43,439 nucleotides of DNA from Candidatus Zhuqueibacterota bacterium (lineage in GTDB: Bacteria > Zhuqueibacterota > Zhuqueibacteria > Oceanimicrobiales > Oceanimicrobiaceae). Made by a program: the position numbers and the translations under genes. The stretch lies in contig JAJDAE010000185.1 in the NCBI GenBank assembly GCA_029262035.1, positions 1 through 43,439 of the forward strand, in the 5' to 3' direction. Of this stretch, positions 1-6,836 are shown piece by piece. The notes below the pieces were generated by a model, which saw only the letters and a list, made by a program, of their open reading frames with translations, did no database searches and was not told the DNA's origin. Every line of letters starts with the position of its first letter. Position 1 is the stretch's first letter.

Positions 1-2576
1 ACTTTGTTGAGATATTCTTCTGTCAGGCCTCGAATTTTCAGATTGGAAATTTCGTTCATGACCGTGTCTCGCAGCTCATCCACGCGTTCGGGATCGCAAC
101 CGAAGGAAATGGAGATGCTGTATTCAGAATTAGGATAACGTGAGCTGCTCGGCCTGATGCGCACGCCATAGGTACCGCCCAAATCCTCACGCAAAATCTC
201 ACGTAGTTTAATGTTAAACGCGGCCACCATCGAGCTCAAGTGGTGGCGGTTTTTACGGTTCCAGACGAAATCACCATGAAAAACCATCGTTACCTGACTT
301 TTCTGTTCCACGCCTTTTTCAACTTCTTTGCTGACGATGCCTTCGGGTTTTTCAATGCCCACATCGCGCCAGGTTTCTTTGCGATCTTTGTCCGGCAAGC
401 CACCGAGATATTGCTCAACCAGGGGTTTCATTTCTGCGGTTTCAAAATTTCCCACAAAGAGGAATGTGAAATCGCTGGCATCAGCAAAACGGTTTTGATA
501 GACATTAAAACATTTTTCCAAATCCATTTCAGCGAGTACATCTTTTGACCATGGACGTGTCCGGAAATGATTGTTGGAAAGCGTCACCTGAAGTGTGTCC
601 CCGTAAGCTGCTTCCGGGCTGGCATGCTGGCTTTCAATATAGCTGTTCACGCGATTTTGAAAGGAAAGAAATGCCGTGTTGTCTTTTCGCGGCGCGGTGA
701 AATAAAGGTAGATCAACTCAAACGCTGTTTGGATATCCTGCGGAGTGGCGCTGCCGGAAATCCCTTCATCGAGTTGACCGATAAATGGTGATACGCGTAC
801 CAGTTTTCCGGCCAGTTTCTTTTGCAGAGCAATGCGGTCGAAGCTGCCAACACCGCCCTGGCGAATAATCGCCGTGGACGCAATGGCCGAAACAAAATCC
901 GAATCCTTCACCAGCGAATGGCCGCCGGGGCTGTACGAGGTAAATAGAATTTCATCATTTTTAAAGTCCGTTGGTTTCAACACGACTTTGATGCCGTTGG
1001 AAAGCCGCCATTCAGTTAATCCCAGCTCGGAGATTTTCTTCTCGCGGATAACTTTGCCGGTCTGTGGTGGATTTTGTACCAGCGGCACATCCGGTACGTC
1101 ATCTTCGTAGGCGTCGAGTTTCATCGCATCGACTTTTTTGAAGATGGTATTGATGGCGGCTTCAGAAGGCAGTTCCAGGCCATCTTTTTCCGGAGCGCTG
1201 ATGCTGACCACGCGGTTGCCGTCCGTAATCCATTCATCCGCCAGCCGGTTGATTTCTGCCAGTTTGATGCCGGGGATAAATTTTTGGTATATCTCGTTCT
1301 CAACTTCGATGCCCGGCAGCGATTCATTTTGCAGGAAGTTGCGGATGTATTCTGCCGCGTAACCATCGGACTCGGTTTTGTCACGCTCTTTGAAGGCTCG
1401 CTCCATTCCGCGCAGCATCTCGGATTTTTCACGGTCGAGTTCAGACTGCGTGAAGCCGTGCTGCTTTACGCGCCAGGCTTCGGTAAGAACAGCTTCTAAT
1501 CCGGTTTCGAGATTTCCTTCCTGTACCGCCGCGCCGAGCACATAGAATTCTTTGGTGCGAATAAAGCGCCCCTGCCCGGAAAATCCGGATAGAAATGGTG
1601 GCTCAGGCTGTTGCAGCAACTCGCTCAGGCGGTTGTTTAAAATGTTATCGTACAGCGATTCAACCAGCGATTGCCGGTAGGCCCTCACCGTGCTTTCGTC
1701 TTCCACGTCCTGTTTAAAATAAACAGTGATGTTGGAACCTGTGGCTTCGGCGTCTGTGGCCGGGGCGAACAACGTTTCTGCATGATTGGGCACGGCATAA
1801 AATTTACGCTCGCGCGGATTTTCTACCGGTTTGATATTGGAGAAATATTTATCAATTAAGCTTTCAATTTCCGCCTGGTCGAAATCGCCCACGGCCACCA
1901 CTGCCATTAAATCCGGGCGGTACCAGTCGCTGTAAAAACGGCGTACGGTTTCGTAGGAGGCATTTTCGATGATGTCTTTTTTGCCGATGGGCAGCCGGTC
2001 GGCGTAGCGGGAATCGTGAAAAAGTACAGGGAATTGCTCATCGCGCATGCGGGCGTTGGCGCCGCGGCCAAGCCGCCATTCTTCAATTACCACACCGCGC
2101 TCTTTGTCGATTTCCTCTTCCTCAAACGCGATATTGTGCGCCCATTCTTCCAGAATTTGAAAGCCTTTGTCAACGATTTTATCGTCGTCTGTGGGCACCT
2201 GCAGCATGTAAACGGTTTCATCAAAGCTGGTGTAAGCGTTGATGTCCGGGCCAAAACGCATGCCGATGGTTTCGAGGTAGTCAATGATTTCGTGCTTGGC
2301 GAAATTCTTGGTGCCGTTAAAAGCCATGTGCTCGACAAAATGCGCCAGACCGAGTTGGTCATCATCTTCCAGCACCGAGCCTACATTTACGGCCAGGCGA
2401 ATTTCTGCGCGGTTTTCCGGTTTCCGGTTTTCACGGATATAATATTTTATGCCGTTTTTCAGCGTGCCAATTTTAATTTTAGGGTCGAGCGGCAGCTTGT
2501 CTTTCAGCTTTAAGTCCTGCGCAACCGCGCTAAACGTGAAGAGCAGCGAGAATAAAAACAGAGTGATTCGGGACAT
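1..2576 (-). CDS. M16 family zinc metallopeptidase (pitrilysin/PqqL-like), 3' end cut by window edge
   Basis: Reading the minus strand from the ATG at 2576 gives an unbroken frame to the window edge, about 858 residues. The ORF track omits it because it has no stop inside the window. It starts with a Sec signal peptide (MSRITLFLFSLLFTFSAVAQ, likely cut after AVA), so the protein is exported. Residues 79-83 are HFVEH, the inverted zinc motif HxxEH of the M16 family, and a distal acidic stretch VVIEEW lies about 80 residues later, as expected for the third zinc ligand. A second M16-type half follows, with GGTYGVRIRP near the end, typical of the inactive C-terminal half. Family members of this type are about 900-950 aa, so only the last few dozen residues are missing. 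Probable periplasmic peptide degradation; the substrate is unknown. By eye this gene is richer in G+C than the genes to its right. Confidence 0.93.
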   Translation of the reverse strand, partial: MSRITLFLFSLLFTFSAVAQDLKLKDKLPLDPKIKIGTLKNGIKYYIRENRKPENRAEIRLAVNVGSVLEDDDQLGLAHFVEHMAFNGTKNFAKHEIIDYLETIGMRFGPDINAYTSFDETVYMLQVPTDDDKIVDKGFQILEEWAHNIAFEEEEIDKERGVVIEEWRLGRGANARMRDEQFPVLFHDSRYADRLPIGKKDIIENASYETVRRFYSDWYRPDLMAVVAVGDFDQAEIESLIDKYFSNIKPVENPRERKFYAVPNHAETLFAPATDAEATGSNITVYFKQDVEDESTVRAYRQSLVESLYDNILNNRLSELLQQPEPPFLSGFSGQGRFIRTKEFYVLGAAVQEGNLETGLEAVLTEAWRVKQHGFTQSELDREKSEMLRGMERAFKERDKTESDGYAAEYIRNFLQNESLPGIEVENEIYQKFIPGIKLAEINRLADEWITDGNRVVSISAPEKDGLELPSEAAINTIFKKVDAMKLDAYEDDVPDVPLVQNPPQTGKVIREKKISELGLTEWRLSNGIKVVLKPTDFKNDEILFTSYSPGGHSLVKDSDFVSAIASTAIIRQGGVGSFDRIALQKKLAGKLVRVSPFIGQLDEGISGSATPQDIQTAFELIYLYFTAPRKDNTAFLSFQNRVNSYIESQHASPEAAYGDTLQVTLSNNHFRTRPWSKDVLAEMDLEKCFNVYQNRFADASDFTFLFVGNFETAEMKPLVEQYLGGLPDKDRKETWRDVGIEKPEGIVSKEVEKGVEQKSQVTMVFHGDFVWNRKNRHHLSSMVAAFNIKLREILREDLGGTYGVRIRPSSSRYPNSEYSISISFGCDPERVDELRDTVMNEISNLKIRGLTEEYLNK

Positions 2577-2764
2577 TTTCAAATTCCTTTTTTTATGATC
2601 GAATAAATTACAAACAGTAGTACGTAATTATTTCGTTTGGGTTCAGAGTTGGGAGCAGTTTATTCAGTTTTGGTTTAAAAACCAAATAAAAATCTTTTAA
2701 TAAAGTTGATTTTATCAAGAGATTATTGCAGATTGAAAGCCAGAACCTTCTCGTTTCAACATTT

Positions 2765-2788
2765 GTTCTCGTGTTCTCGTGTTCTCGT
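2765..2788 (+). repeat. Three tandem copies of GTTCTCGT
   Basis: Exact 8-bp unit repeated three times, directly abutting the left hairpin of the transposase-associated element. It may be slippage expansion at the end of the element. The matching outer sequence on the right side (CGAGAA after 3467) is present only once. Confidence 0.85.
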
Positions 2789-2833
2789 TCCAACGTTTCA
2801 CGTTGGAACGCCTTACAGGACGCTCCAGCGTCC
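2786..2833. repeat. Left REP-like hairpin pair flanking the transposase
   Basis: Two palindromes in tandem. The first (2786-2810) has stem CGTTCCAACG, loop TTTCA and stem CGTTGGAACG. The second (2818-2833) is GGACGCTCCAGCGTCC. Both recur downstream of the transposase in reverse order and orientation (3423-3467), so the gene sits between mirror-image ends, as in REP/RayT units. Confidence 0.85.
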
Positions 2834-2873
2834 AATATTAAAAACAAATTGCAACCCAAAAAGAAAGACCCAA

Positions 2874-3410
2874 ATGGCCAGAACCCGTTACAAAATCTAC
2901 CAAAAAGAAGCCCCACATTTTCTCACCTGCACAACGGTCAACTGGCTGCCATTATTCAGCCAGCCTGAGATAGTGGACATTTTATTCGCATCACTCAAAT
3001 TTCTGCAAGACAACAAGCGGCTTCTGATTTTTTCGTATATCATCATGGAAAATCATTTACATCTTATCGCTTCGTCAGATGATCTCAGTAAAGAAATCGG
3101 AATTTTTAAATCTTATACAGCACGCCAAATTATTGATTATTTAAAGGCAAAGAAGGCGGATTCTATTTTGAGGGATTTGAGTTTTTATAAACTTCGGCAC
3201 AAAACAGACAGGGATTACCAGGTTTGGCAGGAGGATAGCCACCCGCAAATGATACAAGGCGAGAAAATGATGCGGCAGAAAATTGAATATATTCATTTTA
3301 ATCCGGTTAAACGGAATTATGTTGAAAACCCGGAGCATTGGCTGTATTCAAGCGCCAGAAATTATGCGGGGTTAGAGGGCAGGTTGGAGATTTGCAAAGA
3401 TTGGTTTTAG
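2874..3410 (+). CDS. REP-associated tyrosine transposase (RayT / TnpA_REP, Y1_Tnp family)
   Basis: The track ORF starts at 2706, but its first 56 codons read through the hairpin repeats and look non-coding. The ATG at 2874 gives MARTRYKIYQKEAPHFLTCT, the usual N-terminus of this family, and a protein of 178 aa. Residues 57-66 (IIMENHLHLI) carry the HxH (HUH) metal motif at H61 and H63. The C-terminal half has EYIHFNPVKRNYV and HWLYSSARNY, both characteristic of RayT-type proteins. I could not assign the catalytic tyrosine with certainty. Known family members are domesticated single-strand transposases that cut and move REP hairpins. The flanking inverted hairpins fit that role. The gene appears intact. 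Confidence 0.9.
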   Translation: MARTRYKIYQKEAPHFLTCTTVNWLPLFSQPEIVDILFASLKFLQDNKRLLIFSYIIMENHLHLIASSDDLSKEIGIFKSYTARQIIDYLKAKKADSILRDLSFYKLRHKTDRDYQVWQEDSHPQMIQGEKMMRQKIEYIHFNPVKRNYVENPEHWLYSSARNYAGLEGRLEICKDWF

Positions 3411-3421
3411 TTTTTTGGTAT

Positions 3422-3467
3422 GGGACGCTGGAGCGTCCCGGATGCATTCCGACGTGAAACGTCGGAA
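3422..3467. repeat. Right REP-like hairpin pair flanking the transposase
   Basis: GGACGCTGGAGCGTCC (3423-3438) is the exact reverse complement of the left palindrome. It is followed by stem TTCCGACG, loop TGAAA and stem CGTCGGAA (3447-3467). Compared with the left hairpin the stem differs at two positions that still pair with each other, i.e. compensatory changes. The loop is the exact reverse complement of the left loop. Confidence 0.88.
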
Positions 3468-3493
3468 CGAGAAAATGTCTGGGGATGCCTCAG

Positions 3494-3568
3494 TCTTCAT
3501 GCTGAGCGGAGTCGAGGCAAGTTATTTTAAGCAGTTGTGTCACACTTCGACTCCGCTCAGTGTGAAGA
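3494..3568. repeat. Imperfect inverted repeat with TGAGCGGAGTCGA core
   Basis: The left arm (3494-3516) has TCTTCA..CTGAGCGGAGTCGA and the right arm (3544-3568) has TTCGACTCCGCTCAG..TGAAGA. The arms can form a long stem. The right arm also forms its own CACACT/AGTGTG hairpin (3541-3564). It sits just outside the right transposase end. I recall similar CTTCGACTCCGCTCAG sequences as dispersed repeats in other bacterial genomes. It could also act as a transcript end after the transposase gene. The 61-aa track ORF over it (3415-3600) is not a gene. Confidence 0.7.
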
Positions 3569-3683
3569 TATTTGACTTGCCGCACAGTCTATTTGCATAG
3601 GAAAGAGAAACTTCCTCTGCAACAAAAAGCAAAAAAATCAGTCTACTACTTCAAAACTTCCCTAAAAATTAAGGACACCCGTT

Positions 3684-6116
3684 ATGCTGCAAAATTATTT
3701 TAAAATTGCATTTAGAAATTTATTGCGTCACAAAGGCTACTCGCTGATTAATATCACCGGCTTTGCGCTGGGTATCGCATGCTGTATCCTGATTATGCTC
3801 AATGTTCTCGATGAACTCAGTTACGACCGCTTTAACGAAAAATCAGATAGAACCCACCGTGTAGCCCTCAGCGGCCGGGTGGGTGGTAATGATTTTGATA
3901 TCGCTGTTTCCTGCGCGCCCATTGGTTTCACCCTGGTGCGGGAATTCCCCGAAGTTGAACAGGCAACACGGATACGGAATACCGGTTTCCCTGTTATTCG
4001 ATATGAGGACAAGGTGTTTAGCGAAGAGCGGTTTTGGGGCGGCGATTCAACTTTTTTTGATGTGTTCACCACTAAATTTATTGCCGGCACACCTGAAGAC
4101 GCGTTGACCAAGCCCAACACGGTTGTGTTAACTCAGTCCACCGCGCAAAAATATTTTGGCGATGAAAACCCAATGGGTAAAATTTTGAATGCCGATAATC
4201 GCACGGACTGGGAAGTGACCGGCATTGTTGAAGATTTTCCAGCCAACTCCCATTTTCATTTTGACTTTATGGGGTCACTGACTACCAATGGTGACAGCCG
4301 GAGCACAATTTGGCTAAGCAATAACTACTATACTTATATTGTTTTAAAAGAAGGCGCAATACCTGAACAGGTTGAAGCAAAATTTCCAAACCTCATTAAA
4401 AAATATGTGGGTCCACAGATTCAGAAAATAATGGGTGCTTCTCTGGAAGATTTGTTCGCTGCAGGAGGCGCGTACGGGTACTTTTTACAGCCGCTAAATG
4501 ATATTCACTTGAATTCTGACCTGGATAACGAAATTGAGCCCAACGGCGATGGCGGTTATGTGCTGCTGTTTATGCTGATTGCCTTTGGGATTTTGCTTAT
4601 CGCCTGTATCAATTTTATGAACCTGGCTACAGCAAGGTCGGCAAACCGTTCCAAGGAAGTTGGTATTCGTAAAACGCTCGGCTCCAATAAGCTTCAGCTT
4701 ATCCGGCAGTTCCTGGCAGAAACCGTTTTTTTAACTTTTATCTCAATTGTTTTGGCATTTATTTTCGTTTATATCTTTTTGCCCGGCTTCAACCAAATGG
4801 CAGGTAAGCAGCTCAGTTTTGCAATTTTTGATGTTTGGTATTTTGTGCCGGCAATACTTGGTTTCACCTTCCTGGTTGGTTTGGTCGCAGGCAGCTATCC
4901 CGCATTTTTTCTTGCAGCTTTTGAGCCGGTAAAAGTCTTAAAAGGCAGCCTGTCCAGCGCAGATAAAAGCGGCTCTCCGACTTTGCGCGGTATATTGGTT
5001 GTATTTCAGTTTGCAATATCCATCATTCTGCTCATTGGGACTATGGTTGTGAATGACCAGTTAAATTATGTGCAAAACAAAAAACTGGGTTTTAATAAAG
5101 AGCAGGTTGTCGTCGTTAAAAAGACGGATGATATCGGCAGACAGATTGATGTTTTTATAGAGACATTGCATAGGAACAGCAATATTATTTCTGCGGCAAA
5201 CAGCAGCACTCTGCCGGGAAAGAATTTTAATACCAATATCCATAATCTGCCCGGCAGCGCCGGCGAAGAGGCTTACTTAATACATGAAATGCGTGCCGAT
5301 GTTGGGTTTATAGAAACTTACCAAAGCGAGGTTGCACAAGGCAGGTACTTTTCAAAAGATTTTGCTACAGATTCAACCGGTATTGTAATAAATGAAACCG
5401 CGGCAAATTTACTTGGTTTTGGTGACGATGCCATTGGGAAGATAATAAATGAAATGGGGAACAGACCGGAGAACCAAACTTCACTGACTGTGGTAGGTGT
5501 TTTAAAAGATCTTCATTTTGAATTTTTGCATCAAAAAATACGCCCCATGGCGATTAAACTTTTTCGGAAAAATGGTTTTGGCAGATATGTATCCGTGCGC
5601 GTTGCACCGGATAATGTAAAGGAGACGTTGGCGTATATTAAAGAAACCTGGCATCAATTTGCGGGCGCCCAGGCTTTTGAGTATGCTTTTTTTGATCAGG
5701 ACTTTGCCAAACTCTATGAGTCTGAAGCAACCACGCAGCGCATCATGACTTTGTTCGCTACTCTCGCGGTTATTATCGCCTGTCTGGGATTGCTCGGCCT
5801 TGCTTCTTTTATCGCCGAACAGCGCACAAAGGAAATTGGTATCCGAAAAGTGCTCGGTGCGTCAGTTGCTAAAATCGTCTTTTTATTATCCCGGCAATTT
5901 ACCAAATGGGTTGTGGTCGCTAATATTATCTCCTGGCCAATTGCCTATTTTTTAATGAATAGTTGGCTGGAGAATTTTGCTTATCGAACAAACCTTGAAT
6001 TAACCAGCTTTATTTTAGCCGGTTGCGCTGCATTGTTCATAGCCCTCTTAACAGTGGGATACCAGACTGTTAAAGCGGCGTATAGAAATCCGGTAGACTC
6101 ATTACATTACGAATAA
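3684..6116 (+). CDS. ABC transporter permease, MacB/FtsX type (810 aa)
   Basis: This is a full-length double-FtsX permease. The N-terminus MLQNYFKIAFRNLLRHKGYS is the signature of the large MacB-like permease family abundant in Bacteroidota and relatives. After TM1 (about 20-42) comes a large periplasmic MacB_PCD domain. A first FtsX core with three TM segments (about 285-410) contains the RSKEVGIRKTLGS coupling motif. Next is a second periplasmic domain, then a second FtsX core (about 690-800) with QRTKEIGIRKVLGAS. A Shine-Dalgarno AAGGA lies upstream of the ATG. No ATPase gene is adjacent, so the partner is encoded elsewhere. Members act in lipoprotein or peptide efflux or as mechanotransmission permeases. 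The cargo cannot be told here. Confidence 0.93.
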   Translation: MLQNYFKIAFRNLLRHKGYSLINITGFALGIACCILIMLNVLDELSYDRFNEKSDRTHRVALSGRVGGNDFDIAVSCAPIGFTLVREFPEVEQATRIRNTGFPVIRYEDKVFSEERFWGGDSTFFDVFTTKFIAGTPEDALTKPNTVVLTQSTAQKYFGDENPMGKILNADNRTDWEVTGIVEDFPANSHFHFDFMGSLTTNGDSRSTIWLSNNYYTYIVLKEGAIPEQVEAKFPNLIKKYVGPQIQKIMGASLEDLFAAGGAYGYFLQPLNDIHLNSDLDNEIEPNGDGGYVLLFMLIAFGILLIACINFMNLATARSANRSKEVGIRKTLGSNKLQLIRQFLAETVFLTFISIVLAFIFVYIFLPGFNQMAGKQLSFAIFDVWYFVPAILGFTFLVGLVAGSYPAFFLAAFEPVKVLKGSLSSADKSGSPTLRGILVVFQFAISIILLIGTMVVNDQLNYVQNKKLGFNKEQVVVVKKTDDIGRQIDVFIETLHRNSNIISAANSSTLPGKNFNTNIHNLPGSAGEEAYLIHEMRADVGFIETYQSEVAQGRYFSKDFATDSTGIVINETAANLLGFGDDAIGKIINEMGNRPENQTSLTVVGVLKDLHFEFLHQKIRPMAIKLFRKNGFGRYVSVRVAPDNVKETLAYIKETWHQFAGAQAFEYAFFDQDFAKLYESEATTQRIMTLFATLAVIIACLGLLGLASFIAEQRTKEIGIRKVLGASVAKIVFLLSRQFTKWVVVANIISWPIAYFLMNSWLENFAYRTNLELTSFILAGCAALFIALLTVGYQTVKAAYRNPVDSLHYE

Positions 6117-6132
6117 TATTTTCAACTTCTGT

Positions 6133-6165
6133 CCGCCATTACTCCTTGGCGGGCAGTTATTTTAC
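6133..6165 (+). terminator. Probable rho-independent terminator after the permease gene
   Basis: Stem CCGCCA (6133-6138) and TGGCGG (6147-6152) with an 8-nt loop, followed by a moderately T-rich stretch (GTTATTTTACT). It begins 16 nt after the permease stop. The T tract is interrupted, so strength is uncertain. Confidence 0.6.
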
Positions 6166-6186
6166 TCTATTTAAGTCACTAGTAGC

Positions 6187-6230
6187 AGTAACCCGCTTTC
6201 CAAACGGGCACGCATGAAATGCGTGTTACT
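6187..6230. repeat. Cloverleaf-like intergenic element, copy A
   Basis: The outer stem AGTAAC/GTTACT encloses two hairpins. The first is CCCG...CGGG (6192-6208), the second CACGCAT-GAA-ATGCGTG (6209-6225). The plan of an outer stem around inner hairpins, with the last hairpin starting CACGC, is shared with the element at 43337-43393. I interpret both as members of one dispersed palindromic repeat class, possibly REP-like. Confidence 0.65.
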
Positions 6231-6298
6231 TTGAGCCATTTATAAATAGTATATTCTACAAATAAAAAATGATGCCATTCAATCTAAACACAAAAAGC

Positions 6299-6334
6299 TT
6301 GACAAAAGAAACAAATAGGTGTATATTCACGTAA
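6299..6334 (+). promoter_or_regulatory. Sigma-70 type promoter of the MarR gene
   Basis: A consensus TTGACA (6299-6304) is followed by exactly 17 nt and then TATATT (6322-6327). The expected transcription start at about 6334 falls on or next to the ATG at 6335, so the transcript is probably leaderless. The -10 lies inside the operator-like motif at 6316-6330. Confidence 0.8.
6316..6330 (+). promoter_or_regulatory. Operator-like motif, copy 1 (TAGGTGTATATTCAC)
   Basis: A near-palindrome GTGTATATTCAC covers the -10 box of the MarR promoter. The same 15-mer with a single difference (TAGGTGTATATACAC) stands upstream of the next gene at 6801-6815. The most economical reading is a MarR binding site used for autorepression and for control of the downstream Fe-S gene. 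This is an inference from repetition and position. Confidence 0.6.
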
Positions 6335-6781
6335 ATGGATTCTATGAAAGAAAAACTGGATCTGGCAAATTGCGGGGCTTGCGCTTGCATGAACTTGCGT
6401 AAAACATCCCGAGCCATTACACAATATTATGATCGGGCTTTGCAGCCGGTTGGACTACGGGCAACGCAGTTTACAATTTTAGTCGCTGTTGCCAAAGCTG
6501 AGTCCATTACCATTTCCAAATTAGCGGAATTTCTTGTTATGGATAGAACGACTCTAACGCGCAATATCAGACCCTTGGAGCGGGAGGGCTATCTCGAAAT
6601 AAGGACCGGCTCTGACCAGAGAAAACGTTATTTGTATTTATTGAAAAAAGGTGAAACTGTTTTAGAAAAAGCTTTACCCTTGTGGCAGGTAACGCAGCAA
6701 AATATCGTTAGAGGACTTGGCATAGATAATTTTCGAAAAATGCTAATCACTGTGAATGACACTATTAGCCTGACAAGATAA
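6335..6781 (+). CDS. MarR family transcriptional regulator (148 aa)
   Basis: The protein has the MarR winged-helix layout: ISKLAEFLVMDRTTLTRNI (helix-turn-helix, about residues 64-82), then REGYLEIRTGSDQRKRYLYL, the beta wing with the conserved D-R-R/K basic motif. The N-terminus has a cysteine cluster, NCGACACMNLRK (C13, C16, C18). It could act as a thiol or metal sensor, as in some redox-responsive MarR proteins, but this is inferred. Two in-frame ATGs exist (6335 and 6344) and neither has a Shine-Dalgarno. Promoter geometry favours a leaderless start at 6335. The downstream Fe-S gene shares the operator-like motif, so it is the likely target. Ligand unknown. Confidence 0.92.
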   Translation: MDSMKEKLDLANCGACACMNLRKTSRAITQYYDRALQPVGLRATQFTILVAVAKAESITISKLAEFLVMDRTTLTRNIRPLEREGYLEIRTGSDQRKRYLYLLKKGETVLEKALPLWQVTQQNIVRGLGIDNFRKMLITVNDTISLTR

Positions 6782-6800
6782 AACTATTTTTTTACCCGGT

Positions 6801-6815
6801 TAGGTGTATATACAC
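6801..6815 (+). promoter_or_regulatory. Operator-like motif, copy 2 (TAGGTGTATATACAC)
   Basis: This contains the perfect 12-bp palindrome GTGTATATACAC (6804-6815). It lies 18 nt before the first ATG of the Fe-S/SCP2 gene and 20 nt after the marR stop. It matches the motif over the marR -10 box at 14 of 15 positions. Confidence 0.6.
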
Positions 6816-6836
6816 TTTATTGAAAAGGAGGAAATG

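Larger units (their letters stand above)
2577..2873. other. Intergenic region between M16 peptidase and RayT-type transposase
   Basis: The two flanking genes are divergent. The left part is AT-rich and could hold the peptidase promoter (minus strand), but I see no clear -35/-10 pair. The right part, 2765-2833, holds a triple GTTCTCGT tandem and two palindromes that belong to the transposase element and are listed separately. Confidence 0.5.

Noticed and set aside
1074-1499. 141-aa plus-strand ORF
   Set aside because: Shadow of the M16 peptidase on the opposite strand.
2016-2513. 165-aa plus-strand ORF
   Set aside because: Antisense to the M16 peptidase frame, which has the HFVEH motif and a signal peptide; the ORF has no recognisable features.
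2765-2788. Short tandem repeat as a CRISPR or satellite seed
   Set aside because: Only three 8-bp units without spacers; best explained as local slippage.
2706-2873. N-terminal extension of the transposase ORF in the track
   Set aside because: It reads through the REP-like hairpins; the conserved protein starts at ATG 2874.
3415-3600. 61-aa ORF downstream of the transposase
   Set aside because: It consists of translated inverted repeats.
6804-6836. Upstream GTG start for the Fe-S/SCP2 gene
   Set aside because: It would begin on the operator palindrome and lies before a perfect Shine-Dalgarno that serves ATG 6837 (or 6834).
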